From positions 1-6,452 of the forward strand of contig CAYFSC010000169.1 of the NCBI GenBank assembly GCA_964345695.1: a stretch of DNA of 6,452 nucleotides, in the 5' to 3' direction. The stretch is from CAYFSC01 sp964345695 (GTDB lineage: Bacteria > Bacteroidota > Rhodothermia > Rhodothermales > Salinibacteraceae). The position numbers were made by a program, and so were the translations under genes. The stretch's first letter is position 1; each line of letters begins with the position of its first letter. Shown here in pieces: positions 1-6,101 of the stretch. The notes beneath the pieces are model-generated. The model saw nothing but the letters and a program-made list of their open reading frames with translations, did no database searches and was not told where the DNA came from.

Positions 1-975
1 AAGTTTGAGGAGTTCGGCGAGTTCGAGGACGAGATCGAAGCGGGGGGCGAGGTGCTGCTCGAACAGCTGAACGTGCGCATTGGAGTGCGTCCTAACGTTG
101 CATTGCGGGTGGGGAAGTTCAAGCTGCCGATCGGGCTTGCGGCGCTCAACGACGAGCCCCAGGAGTACTTCGCCACGACGCGCGCCGAGGCGGAGGCCAG
201 CACAATCCCAACGAACTGGTACGAGATCGGGGTGCAGGCCGAAGGGCGCGTGGGGCCTGTTGCGTACAGCGCAGCGGTGGTGAATGGACTCAACTCGGCC
301 GAGTTCAGCGCGGAGAACTGGGTCGTGCGCGGTCGCCAAACCAAGTTTGAGACGGCTGCCGCCGACGACGTCGGGTTCACCGGGCGCCTCGACTATTACT
401 TCGGCGACGAAACGTTTGTCGGCGTGTCGGGCTACGTCGGCGACAGTGCCGACAACCGGCGCAAGTCCTCCCTCGACGAAAACGGCGAGTCGGTGAGTGC
501 CGTCGTAAGCATCGTTGACGGACACGCGCAGTGGCGCCACGGTCCGTTCACCGGTCGGGCTGTTCTGCTGTACGGACATCTGCAAAACGCGGATGTCGTC
601 TCGACTGTCAACCGGAACCTCTCCCGAAACCTGAACGCGAAGGGGACGCCCGTTGGAAGCGAGATGCTTTCTTACCGCGTCGAAGCCGGATACGACCTCC
701 TGGCGCTGTTCGGCACAAGCGGTCCCCAACGCCTTGACGTGTTCGGGCGATTCAGCGTCTACGACACCCACTTCCGCACGGAAGGCGACGTGAGCGACAA
801 CGCCCTATGGGAACGCACCGTGTACACCGGTGGGCTCAACTACCGCGTCGTGGATGGCGTCGTCTTCAAGGCGCAGTATGATCGTCGCGAACGTGGGCGC
901 GGTCGCGTGATCAGCGGCGAGCGCTCTGGCGACACGGAGAACACCTTTTCATTGGGGATGGGCATCCAGTTCTAG
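1..975 (+). CDS. Outer-membrane porin-like beta-barrel protein, 3' part (5' end outside the window)
   Basis: The reading frame is open from the first base, so the start lies upstream; 324 residues and the stop are visible. The sequence alternates hydrophobic and polar residues with many Gly, Tyr and Asn turns, as in amphipathic barrel strands. It ends in Gly-Ile-Gln-Phe, a terminal aromatic typical of barrels recognised by the BAM machinery. A segment near visible residues 37-47 (VGKFKLPIG), then IPTNWYEIG and AVVNGLNS, resembles the plug or strand region of phosphate-selective-porin-like (OprP/OprO, DcaP-like) proteins common in Bacteroidota. Role inferred: passive or selective passage of small solutes through the outer membrane. 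The imelysin and di-haem lipoprotein genes follow on the same strand, so the solute may be linked to iron, but nothing in the barrel itself shows this. Family level is fairly sure; substrate is unknown. Confidence 0.75.
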   Translation, partial: KFEEFGEFEDEIEAGGEVLLEQLNVRIGVRPNVALRVGKFKLPIGLAALNDEPQEYFATTRAEAEASTIPTNWYEIGVQAEGRVGPVAYSAAVVNGLNSAEFSAENWVVRGRQTKFETAAADDVGFTGRLDYYFGDETFVGVSGYVGDSADNRRKSSLDENGESVSAVVSIVDGHAQWRHGPFTGRAVLLYGHLQNADVVSTVNRNLSRNLNAKGTPVGSEMLSYRVEAGYDLLALFGTSGPQRLDVFGRFSVYDTHFRTEGDVSDNALWERTVYTGGLNYRVVDGVVFKAQYDRRERGRGRVISGERSGDTENTFSLGMGIQF

Positions 976-1003
976 TGGATCGTTCGCCCGGCGTCTCCTG
1001 CTG

Positions 1004-1027
1004 CTTGTTCCACCGCTTGTTCCACCG
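1004..1027. repeat. Perfect tandem repeat, 2 x 12 bases
   Basis: The unit CTTGTTCCACCG occurs twice with no gap in the 75-base spacer between the porin stop and the imelysin start. It is not coding in the chosen annotation. It may be slippage or a recent duplication; a regulatory role is possible but not shown. Confidence 0.85.
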
Positions 1028-1043
1028 TTTCAATCGTCCCTTT

Positions 1044-1075
1044 TAGCCTCATGAACACCTTGTCTAGCCTCATGA
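1044..1075 (+). repeat. Direct repeat TAGCCTCATGA at two candidate start codons
   Basis: The 11-base string TAGCCTCATGA occurs at 1044-1054 and 1065-1075, 21 bases apart. Each copy contains an in-frame ATG for the imelysin gene (1051 and 1072), so the leader holds two equivalent start contexts seven codons apart. Neither has a Shine-Dalgarno sequence. Either start leaves the signal peptide intact. Confidence 0.7.
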
Positions 1076-2166
1076 CCCACCGACACTCCCGCATTCGTGA
1101 ACTCCTTCTCGTTCTCATCCTCTTCGTTGGAGGAGGACTGCTCGTTGCCTGCGACTCGTCCGATCCTGGCGTGGAAGACGACGAGATTACCATCGACGAC
1201 ATCGACGCCACGGCCATCCTAACCAACGAGGCCAGCAACGTAATTCTCGCCACGTACGTCGATCTCGAAGGCCGGGCGGGAGAGCTGCAAAATGCCGTCC
1301 AGGCCTTTGTGGACAACCCGTCTCCCTCAACGCTCGATGCGGCCCAGCAAGCCTGGATCGATGCGCGCGACCCGTGGGAAGCTTCCGAGAGCTTCCTCTT
1401 TGGCCCCGTCGCCGAGGACGATCTCGACCCGGCGCTCGACTCGTGGCCGGTTGATGAGAGCAACATTCAAGGTGTACTCAACAGCTCCGACGCGATTACG
1501 CCGGACCTGGTGCGCAACTTGAGCACCAACAGCAAGGGGTTCCACACCGTTGAGTTTTTGCTCTTCGGGCCGAACGGCGACAAGACGCCATCCGACTTCA
1601 CCGACCGGGAGATCGACTACCTGACTGCCGCGACCACCGTGCTGTTTGAGGACACGCAGGCCCTCGCAGGTGCATGGCGTCCGGAGGAGGGGGGCTTTGC
1701 GACCGACTTCGTCAACGCACAGACGTCTGTCGCCTCCAGCCCGAAAGGCGCGCTGGACGCACTGGCTGAAGGCATGGAGATCATCGCCGACGAGGTGGGG
1801 AGTGGCAAGATTGGCACACCGCTCGAGGAGGGAACGATTGCCCGCGTGGAGTCGAAATACAGTGAGAACTCGCTGGTCGACTTCACCAACAACATGCGCA
1901 GCCTCCGACGCATCTACACCGGCGACGTGGGCAGCAGCACCGGCCCAGGACTCGACGACGTGGTTGCCGCGGTGAATCCGGAGCTTGACGAGCAAATTCG
2001 CAGCGAGATCGAGACCGCCATCCAGACGCTCGAAGGCAGCCCGTTGAGCTTCCGGAAGTCGATCGAGCAGAACCAACTCCAGACGATGCGCGATGCGCAG
2101 GACGCGATCCTGGACATCCGAGACACCGTTCAGTCGGAGCTGCGGCCGCTCATCAGCAATCTCTAG
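1051..2166 (+). CDS. Imelysin-family (peptidase M75-like) lipoprotein
   Basis: The product has 371 residues, or 364 if the second ATG at 1072 is used. Residues 15-34 are a lipoprotein signal peptide: a basic start, a hydrophobic run and a lipobox LVAC with the acylated Cys at 34, followed by an acidic linker. The mature part matches the imelysin family: a first repeat with W102, R106, W109, E112 and the FLFGP stretch; the GxHxxE signature at G163, H165, E168 followed by FLLFG; and a C-terminal part with KYSENSLVDFTNN (269-281) and YTGD. The family (ICMP, IrpA, EfeO-like) comprises helical periplasmic or surface proteins tied to iron uptake; GxHxxE is the proposed metal site, and protease activity is doubtful for many members. 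Length suits the family. It probably forms an operon with the porin before it and the di-haem protein after it. The role in iron binding is inferred from family and context. Confidence 0.9.
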   Translation: MNTLSSLMTHRHSRIRELLLVLILFVGGGLLVACDSSDPGVEDDEITIDDIDATAILTNEASNVILATYVDLEGRAGELQNAVQAFVDNPSPSTLDAAQQAWIDARDPWEASESFLFGPVAEDDLDPALDSWPVDESNIQGVLNSSDAITPDLVRNLSTNSKGFHTVEFLLFGPNGDKTPSDFTDREIDYLTAATTVLFEDTQALAGAWRPEEGGFATDFVNAQTSVASSPKGALDALAEGMEIIADEVGSGKIGTPLEEGTIARVESKYSENSLVDFTNNMRSLRRIYTGDVGSSTGPGLDDVVAAVNPELDEQIRSEIETAIQTLEGSPLSFRKSIEQNQLQTMRDAQDAILDIRDTVQSELRPLISNL

Positions 2167-2172
2167 TCCAAC

Positions 2173-2227
2173 TGCCGGCGTGCGTCCCGGTGGCGTAGGA
2201 TCGGCTGCCCCAACGCACGACCCGGCA
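2173..2227 (+). promoter_or_regulatory. Strong intercistronic hairpin between imelysin and di-haem genes
   Basis: TGCCGGCGTGCGT (2173-2185) pairs fully with ACGCACG (2213-2219) plus CCGGCA (2222-2227), giving 13 base pairs interrupted only by a two-base bulge (AC, 2220-2221) and a 27-base loop. A pyrimidine-rich stretch, not a clean T run, follows. It sits 7 bases after the imelysin stop and 45 before the next start. It could be a weak terminator, an attenuator or an mRNA-stability element that sets unequal expression of the two genes. Confidence 0.55.
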
Positions 2228-2272
2228 CGTTCTTCCTCTCCCGTCTCATCGGGCGAACGGCCCCCGTACGCT

Positions 2273-3643
2273 ATGCTCCGACGTTCCCGGATCGTCCTTC
2301 TTTTCGGTGCAATGCTCCTTGGGATCAGCCTGGCAGGGTGCGACGCCAACCTTCCCGATCCGGCCTCCCAGCAGCGGGACGCGTCGCGCCGAGCCGGGGG
2401 CGACCTCACAATTTTCTCGTTCACCAACCAGTCGTATACTCTTCCCGGACCGAACCTGGAAGGAGAACGGCTGGACCTGCACTTGGCGGGCGATGCGGCC
2501 TTCGATGACCAGTTTGTGTCGGCCCCGGCGACGGTCAACGGGGGACTCGGGCCGGCCTTCGTGCGCAACTCATGCGCGGCGTGCCACACCCGCAACGGAC
2601 GGACGGGCGGCGAGGCGCTCCTTCACATGAGCGTGCCCGGAACGGGCGAGCACGGCAACGTCAAGCCGGTGCCCGGATTTGGCACCGAACTTCAGAACCG
2701 GGCCCTGTTCGGATATCGCGCCGAAGGGACGCTCACGATCGAAGAGGAAGTGCGGCGTGGCCAGTTTGCCGACGGCACTGCGTACACCCTCCGCGACCGC
2801 GAGCCGCGTATCGACGATCCGTACACAGAGGTCCCCGACAACATTCTGACGTCGCTGCGCATGCCACGGCCCGTCTTCGGTCTCGGGTTGCTGGAGGCCG
2901 TGCCCGATGCCACGCTTCGCGACCTGGCGGACGAGCAGGCCGCGGCTCGCGACGGCATCACCGGCGAGATCAACCGCGTCTGGAACGCGGCCACTCAACA
3001 GATGGACGTGGGTCGGTTCGGATGGAAAGCCACGCAACCGACTCTGCTTCAGCAGAATGCCGACGCATACAACCTCGACATGGGAGTCACCAACCCGATG
3101 TTTTCGACGGAGCCGACGGCCGGGCAACCGGGCTTCGACGATGGACGCGACGACGACCCAGAAATCCCCCGGCAAACCCTGGAGGAAGCCACGTTCTATG
3201 TGCAACCCCTCGCGGTCCCTGCCCGCCGCAACCTGGATGATCCGGCGGTGCGACGGGGCGAGCAGCTGTTCGATCGGCTCGGCTGTGCGACCTGCCACCG
3301 ACCCCAGCTTCGAACGGGAACGCTGGCGAACGTCCCCGAGGTCGAGAACCAGACGATCTATCCGTACACCGACCTGCTGATCCACGACATGGGGCCGGGG
3401 CTCGCCGACGACCGTCCGATCTTCGACGCGAGCGGTCGCGAGTGGCGCACCCCGCCGTTGTGGGGCATCGGCCTCTCGAAACTGGTGAACCCCGAGGCGG
3501 GCTTCTTGCACGACGGACGCGCTCGCACGCTCACCGAAGCCATTCTCTGGCACGGCGGCGAGGCCGAATCCACCAAGCAGTCCTTCAAGCGCCTCTCGAA
3601 GGACGAGCGTGACGCCCTGATTGCGTTCCTACGGTCGTTGTGA
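2273..3643 (+). CDS. Di-haem c-type oxidoreductase lipoprotein, DUF1111/DHOR family
   Basis: The product has 456 residues from ATG 2273. This start is chosen because it opens directly on a lipoprotein signal peptide (MLRRSRIVLL, then the lipobox LAGC with Cys 23); the 60 residues that could be added upstream in frame would bury that signal. Two CxxCH haem-attachment sites are present: C101-C104-H105 and C338-C341-H342. The C-terminal half carries the family hallmarks HDMGPGLAD (H371, M373), REWRTPPLWG, FLHDGRART (H413) and ILWHGGEA (H427). The family is related to bacterial di-haem peroxidases and often called thiol oxidoreductase or DHOR, without a settled reaction. DUF1111 genes commonly sit next to imelysin genes, as here. 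The protein should be exported, haem-loaded by a c-type maturation system and lipid-anchored. A redox step on iron or a partner protein is an inference. It converges with the thiamine gene 51 bases downstream. Confidence 0.92.
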   Translation: MLRRSRIVLLFGAMLLGISLAGCDANLPDPASQQRDASRRAGGDLTIFSFTNQSYTLPGPNLEGERLDLHLAGDAAFDDQFVSAPATVNGGLGPAFVRNSCAACHTRNGRTGGEALLHMSVPGTGEHGNVKPVPGFGTELQNRALFGYRAEGTLTIEEEVRRGQFADGTAYTLRDREPRIDDPYTEVPDNILTSLRMPRPVFGLGLLEAVPDATLRDLADEQAAARDGITGEINRVWNAATQQMDVGRFGWKATQPTLLQQNADAYNLDMGVTNPMFSTEPTAGQPGFDDGRDDDPEIPRQTLEEATFYVQPLAVPARRNLDDPAVRRGEQLFDRLGCATCHRPQLRTGTLANVPEVENQTIYPYTDLLIHDMGPGLADDRPIFDASGREWRTPPLWGIGLSKLVNPEAGFLHDGRARTLTEAILWHGGEAESTKQSFKRLSKDERDALIAFLRSL

Positions 3644-3658
3644 GCCCTCCGCACCGGT

Positions 3659-3712
3659 TTAGGCAACGACAACCGTTCAGGCAACTGCAACCGTTCAGAC
3701 GACTGCGGCGGT
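3659..3712 (-). repeat. Three tandem 18-base units, each ending in a stop codon
   Basis: Read on the minus strand, units 3712-3695, 3694-3677 and 3676-3659 encode TAAVV-stop, TVAVA-stop and TVVVA-stop. The first unit is the true end of the thiamine-family gene; the next two follow in the same frame after its stop. The two downstream units differ at 2 or 3 of 18 bases, depending on the phase chosen; the first differs from the second at 5 of 18, all but one of them C/T changes. This looks like an old tandem duplication of the gene's last codons and stop. It fills almost all of the gap to the converging di-haem gene, where I see no clear terminator. Confidence 0.75.
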
Positions 3713-4615
3713 AGGCTCCGGCAGCACGAGGTCATTCGTCCAGTAAACCGCCGGGCCGGGCGTTCGGTCGATCAAGCCGCGCCTATGCAGCCAGCGCTCC
3801 AGGCGCGCGTAGTAGCGCTCCGTCATGGAAAAGTCGTAGGTGAAGCACGGCGCCGTGGCGTCAAAGAGGGCGCGGGTGAGGGCATCGTCGGGCTCGGTAT
3901 CGGTGTGCGCGAAGTAGACGCGTCGGGCCTCCTCCGGATGCTGGTGCACCGCGTCGATGCCCCGCTGTAGGACGCCCACGAAGCGCCGAAACACGTCTCG
4001 CTGCATGTCCAACTGCTCGGGAGTGGTGATCAGGATGAGCTGACAGAAGTCGGGCACGCCCCAGTCCTTCAGCGCGAAGAAGTCGACCTCCATCCCGCGA
4101 TGGCGGGCTTCGACGACCTCGAAGTTGTAGAAGGCCAGAGTGGCGACGTCGGCCTTGTCCTCGGCCAGGGCGTCAGTGTGGTAGAAGCCGTTGTTGACGG
4201 GCGTGAACGCGTCGGGATCGGCCTCGCCGCCGTCGGCCTCAATCATGGTGCCGACGATGGCGGGTCCGCCGGGTCCAGGGGCTCCGGGATACTGGATGCG
4301 TACGCCGGCCATGTCGCGCGGCCGCTCGATGCCTCGACCCGTGCGGTACATCACGCCGCCATTCGTGTGCAGGAAGCGCGCGAGCCCGACGACCGGGCGA
4401 CCGTCGGCCCGATCTTCCACCAGGTGCAGAGGCTCGGTGATGGCCAGGTCCATCGTACCGTCTTCGATGGCGTCGACGGCGTCGAGGTGCTGTTCGGGCT
4501 CGATGATCTCCAGATTCAGATCGGCCTCTTCGAGCCATCCATGCTCCTGCGCGAGAAGGAGCGGGACGTGATCGGGATTCAGAAACCACTCAAGTCCAAG
4601 ACGAAGAGTATCCAT
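3695..4615 (-). CDS. NMT1/THI5-like thiamine-pyrimidine protein under TPP riboswitch control
   Basis: The product has 306 residues from ATG at 4615. Adding the 62 in-frame residues upstream would translate through the TPP riboswitch, so that start is rejected. The N-terminus LEWFLNPDHVPLLLAQEHGW (8-27) is the hallmark of the NMT1/THI5/ThiY family, followed by the two-lobed periplasmic-binding fold with DLAITEPLH (56-64), a Gly/Pro-rich loop at 110-118, VPDFC (187-191) and a C-terminal helix pair. Members either bind pyrimidine precursors (HMP or formylaminopyrimidine) for an ABC transporter, or make HMP-phosphate from PLP and a histidine (yeast Thi5). No signal peptide, lipobox or membrane segment is visible, so the protein looks cytoplasmic. 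By eye, H64 aligns with yeast Thi5 His66, but the PLP lysine (Lys62) position is T60, and only the last Cys of the CCCFC motif is kept (C191). No ThiX or ThiZ partner is in the window. Role in thiamine-pyrimidine supply is firm; transport versus synthesis is open. Confidence 0.88.
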   Translation of the reverse strand: MDTLRLGLEWFLNPDHVPLLLAQEHGWLEEADLNLEIIEPEQHLDAVDAIEDGTMDLAITEPLHLVEDRADGRPVVGLARFLHTNGGVMYRTGRGIERPRDMAGVRIQYPGAPGPGGPAIVGTMIEADGGEADPDAFTPVNNGFYHTDALAEDKADVATLAFYNFEVVEARHRGMEVDFFALKDWGVPDFCQLILITTPEQLDMQRDVFRRFVGVLQRGIDAVHQHPEEARRVYFAHTDTEPDDALTRALFDATAPCFTYDFSMTERYYARLERWLHRRGLIDRTPGPAVYWTNDLVLPEPTAAVV

Positions 4616-4623
4616 GGGGCGTT

Positions 4624-4651
4624 GCCAGCTGTGAAAGGAGCGAATGCTGGC
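4624..4651 (-). promoter_or_regulatory. Hairpin just before the start codon, possible riboswitch expression platform
   Basis: In the minus-strand RNA, GCCAGC (4651-4646) pairs with GCTGGC (4629-4624) around a 16-base loop, 8 bases before the ATG at 4615. There is no U run, so it is not a classical terminator; control of translation initiation is more likely. The segment CGAGGC (4660-4655) could also pair with GCCTCG of the riboswitch P3 stem, offering a competing fold. Both are inferences from pairing alone. Confidence 0.4.
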
Positions 4652-4674
4652 GATGCCTCGACCTCGACAGGAGG

Positions 4675-4760
4675 ACGTGCCGTTCCCTGCACCGGTACGA
4701 GCCGGATCAGGTTCAATGGGTTTGCTCTCAGCCTCGCGGTGGCGAGGCACCCCAGCAGCC
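4675..4760 (-). promoter_or_regulatory. TPP riboswitch (THI element)
   Basis: The minus strand shows the conserved parts in order: GGGGTGCC, a perfect 7-base-pair P3 hairpin (GCCTCGC/GCGAGGC, 4748-4731), GGCTGAGA (4733-4726), ACCC, TGAACCTGATC (4715-4705), the CCGG/CCGG arm with TACCGG, and GCAGGGAA near 4690-4683. A short P1 is possible between TGCT (4757-4754) and GGCA (4681-4678). TPP binding to such aptamers lowers expression of thiamine synthesis or uptake genes. It lies 60 bases upstream of the NMT1/THI5-like gene and is the clearest evidence for that gene's thiamine role. Confidence 0.96.
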
Positions 4761-4900
4761 GTGCGTACCATCGGGCGGCCGGCTTGTTCGGAGCGTGGCA
4801 CGATCCCGTTGGCATCCCGACCGAGCCCAGCACGTTGCCGTGTCCAGAGCCCGGGCCGAACCGGACGATCCGCCCGAACGGGACGAGATCTGAAGGGCTC

Positions 4901-4920
4901 GAATCTGCACTTGCAGAATC
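4901..4920. repeat. Inverted repeat with 2-base spacer upstream of recombinase
   Basis: GAATCTGCA (4901-4909) and TGCAGAATC (4912-4920) form a 9-base inverted repeat with one mismatch; the core TCTGCA/TGCAGA is perfect. It lies about 145 bases before the recombinase start. It might be a regulator operator or part of an attachment site. Confidence 0.55.
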
Positions 4921-4959
4921 CCGGTCGCGACCCTATTATTTTTCCGGCTGATTGGCTCG

Positions 4960-4978
4960 CGATAAGTGAGAATTATCG
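4960..4978. repeat. Inverted repeat CGATAA-7-TTATCG upstream of recombinase
   Basis: Two perfect 6-base arms (4960-4965 and 4973-4978) flank a 7-base spacer. This spacing matches the arm-spacer-arm layout of tyrosine recombinase core sites, though the arms are short. A dimeric repressor operator for the recombinase gene, which starts 86 bases on, is an equal alternative. Confidence 0.45.
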
Positions 4979-5063
4979 GGAGCCAGAGACCGAAGACCGG
5001 GCCCCTCTCGGCCCCGCGACGGCTCCGCTCTTCCGAACGCATGCATCCCCCTCTTTTCCGCCC

Positions 5064-6101
5064 ATGGAACCTGCAGACGGCTCTCCCCACTCATCCATCG
5101 AAGCCATCCTTCCGGCGGAGGACGGCGCCGAGCAGCGCCTGGCCCCGATCCATTCGGACACTGAGCGGGCCCGGGCGTTTGCCCAGCAGGCCCGCGCCGC
5201 GAATACTAAGCGCGCCTACCGGGCCGACTGGGCCGACTTCACGGCGTGGTGCGACAGCCGGGAGGTGTCCCCGCTTCCGGCGCGCACCAAGACCGTCGCG
5301 CTCTACGTGGCGGCGCGCTCCGACGAATTGGCCCTGGCGACGCTCCGGCGCCGCCTCGCCGCCATCAATCAGGCGCATGTCGCGCGCGACTACGACAAAC
5401 CGGCCCTGACAACGGAGGAGCCCCTGCACTCCGTCTGGGCGGGGATTGTCCGCGAGAAATCCCGCAAGCAGGACAAGGCCGCCCCGATTCTGATTGAGGA
5501 CCTTCGCGCCATCGTCCGGGCCACGCGCGGGCTCGACAACGACATGCTTGGGCTTCGCGACCGCGCCCTGCTGCTGGTCGGCTGGGCCGGGGCTCTGCGC
5601 CGCAGCGAGATCGCCGCGCTGCAGATGCAGGATGTGCGCGTCGGGCCCGACGGGCTGGCCGTGACCGTCCGCCGCTCCAAGACCGACCAGGAGGGCGAGG
5701 GCCACACGATCGGGATTCCGCACGGCGAGCGGCCCGACACGTGCCCGATCCGCGCCCTGCAAGCCTGGGCCTCGGGCGCCGAAATCGGCACCGAGGCGCG
5801 CACCGATGCCGTCCCCCTGTTCCGGTCGGTTGATCGCTGGGGCAACGTCTCCGACGACGGCCTCTCGACCGACGGTGTGCGGCGCATCGTCCAAAAAGCC
5901 TGCGACCGAGCCGGGCTCGACGCCTCCCTCTACAGCGGGCACTCGCTGCGGGCCGGCTTCATCACGCAGGCCGCGCGCGCCGGGAAGCCCGAGCGCATCA
6001 TCATGCGGCACTCCGGGCACTCCGACCTGCAAACCCTGCGCGGATACATCCGGGACGGCGGCCTCTTTCGGGACAACGCCGCCGAGGGAATTGGCCTTTG
6101 A
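5064..6101 (+). CDS. Tyrosine recombinase (site-specific integrase, phage integrase family)
   Basis: The product has 345 residues from ATG 5064. The longer in-frame opening from 4644 would run through the riboswitch and the non-coding region on the opposite strand, so it is rejected. The N-terminal SAM-like core-binding domain spans about 33-125 (NTKRAYRADWADFTAWC, then ATLRRRLAAINQAH). The catalytic domain spans about 140-335 with every expected residue: R179 (ALRRSEIAAL), K206 (RRSKTDQEG), H293 and R296 (GHSLRAG), H319 (HSGHSD) and the nucleophile Y328 (LRGYIR). It should therefore be active in strand exchange between short DNA sites. Relatives are common on plasmids, integrative elements and chromosomes of alpha-proteobacteria and Salinibacter-like bacteria. 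The C-terminus DNAAEGIGL looks like the normal family end, yet the stop codon overlaps the boundary of the putative IS200/IS605 element. No excisionase or cargo gene is seen beside it; its substrate is unknown. Confidence 0.93.
   Translation: MEPADGSPHSSIEAILPAEDGAEQRLAPIHSDTERARAFAQQARAANTKRAYRADWADFTAWCDSREVSPLPARTKTVALYVAARSDELALATLRRRLAAINQAHVARDYDKPALTTEEPLHSVWAGIVREKSRKQDKAAPILIEDLRAIVRATRGLDNDMLGLRDRALLLVGWAGALRRSEIAALQMQDVRVGPDGLAVTVRRSKTDQEGEGHTIGIPHGERPDTCPIRALQAWASGAEIGTEARTDAVPLFRSVDRWGNVSDDGLSTDGVRRIVQKACDRAGLDASLYSGHSLRAGFITQAARAGKPERIIMRHSGHSDLQTLRGYIRDGGLFRDNAAEGIGL

Larger units (their letters stand above)
4761..5063. other. Non-coding region between divergent thiamine gene and recombinase
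   Basis: No convincing gene is seen here. It must hold the promoter of the riboswitch transcript (minus) and of the recombinase (plus), but I cannot place a sure -35/-10 or Bacteroidota-type -33/-7 pair. An AT-rich patch (CTATTATTTTT, 4933-4943) stands out in otherwise GC-rich sequence and follows a 10-base palindrome GGTCGCGACC (4923-4932). Two further inverted repeats are listed separately. A recombinase attachment site or operator could lie here. Confidence 0.5.

Noticed and set aside
2093..2272. 60-residue N-terminal extension of the di-haem gene
   Set aside because: It overlaps the imelysin 3' end, is low-complexity Arg/Ser/Pro-rich, and would put the lipoprotein signal peptide in the interior.
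1327..2595. Long minus-strand open frame across imelysin and the start of the di-haem gene
   Set aside because: A GC-rich shadow frame opposite two well-recognised genes, with no domain and Arg-rich composition.
2570..3553. Long minus-strand open frame opposite the di-haem gene
   Set aside because: Shadow of the haem protein, whose motifs are certain on the plus strand.
4616..4801. 62-residue N-terminal extension of the NMT1/THI5-like gene
   Set aside because: It would translate through the TPP riboswitch, and the family's conserved N-terminus begins right after ATG 4615.
4890..4935. tRNA 3'-end fragment as integration site
   Set aside because: CTCGAATC recalls a T-loop, but there is no TTC, no proper T-stem and no acceptor pairing.
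4923..4943. Rho-independent terminator (palindrome followed by a T-rich run)
   Set aside because: The 10-base palindrome GGTCGCGACC leaves no room for a normal loop, and no gene ends just before it.
4644..5063. 140-residue N-terminal extension of the recombinase
   Set aside because: It covers the riboswitch on the other strand and non-coding sequence, and has no domain; the family length fits the ATG at 5064.
5091..6032. Long minus-strand open frame opposite the recombinase
   Set aside because: Shadow of the recombinase, which has a full catalytic set on the plus strand.
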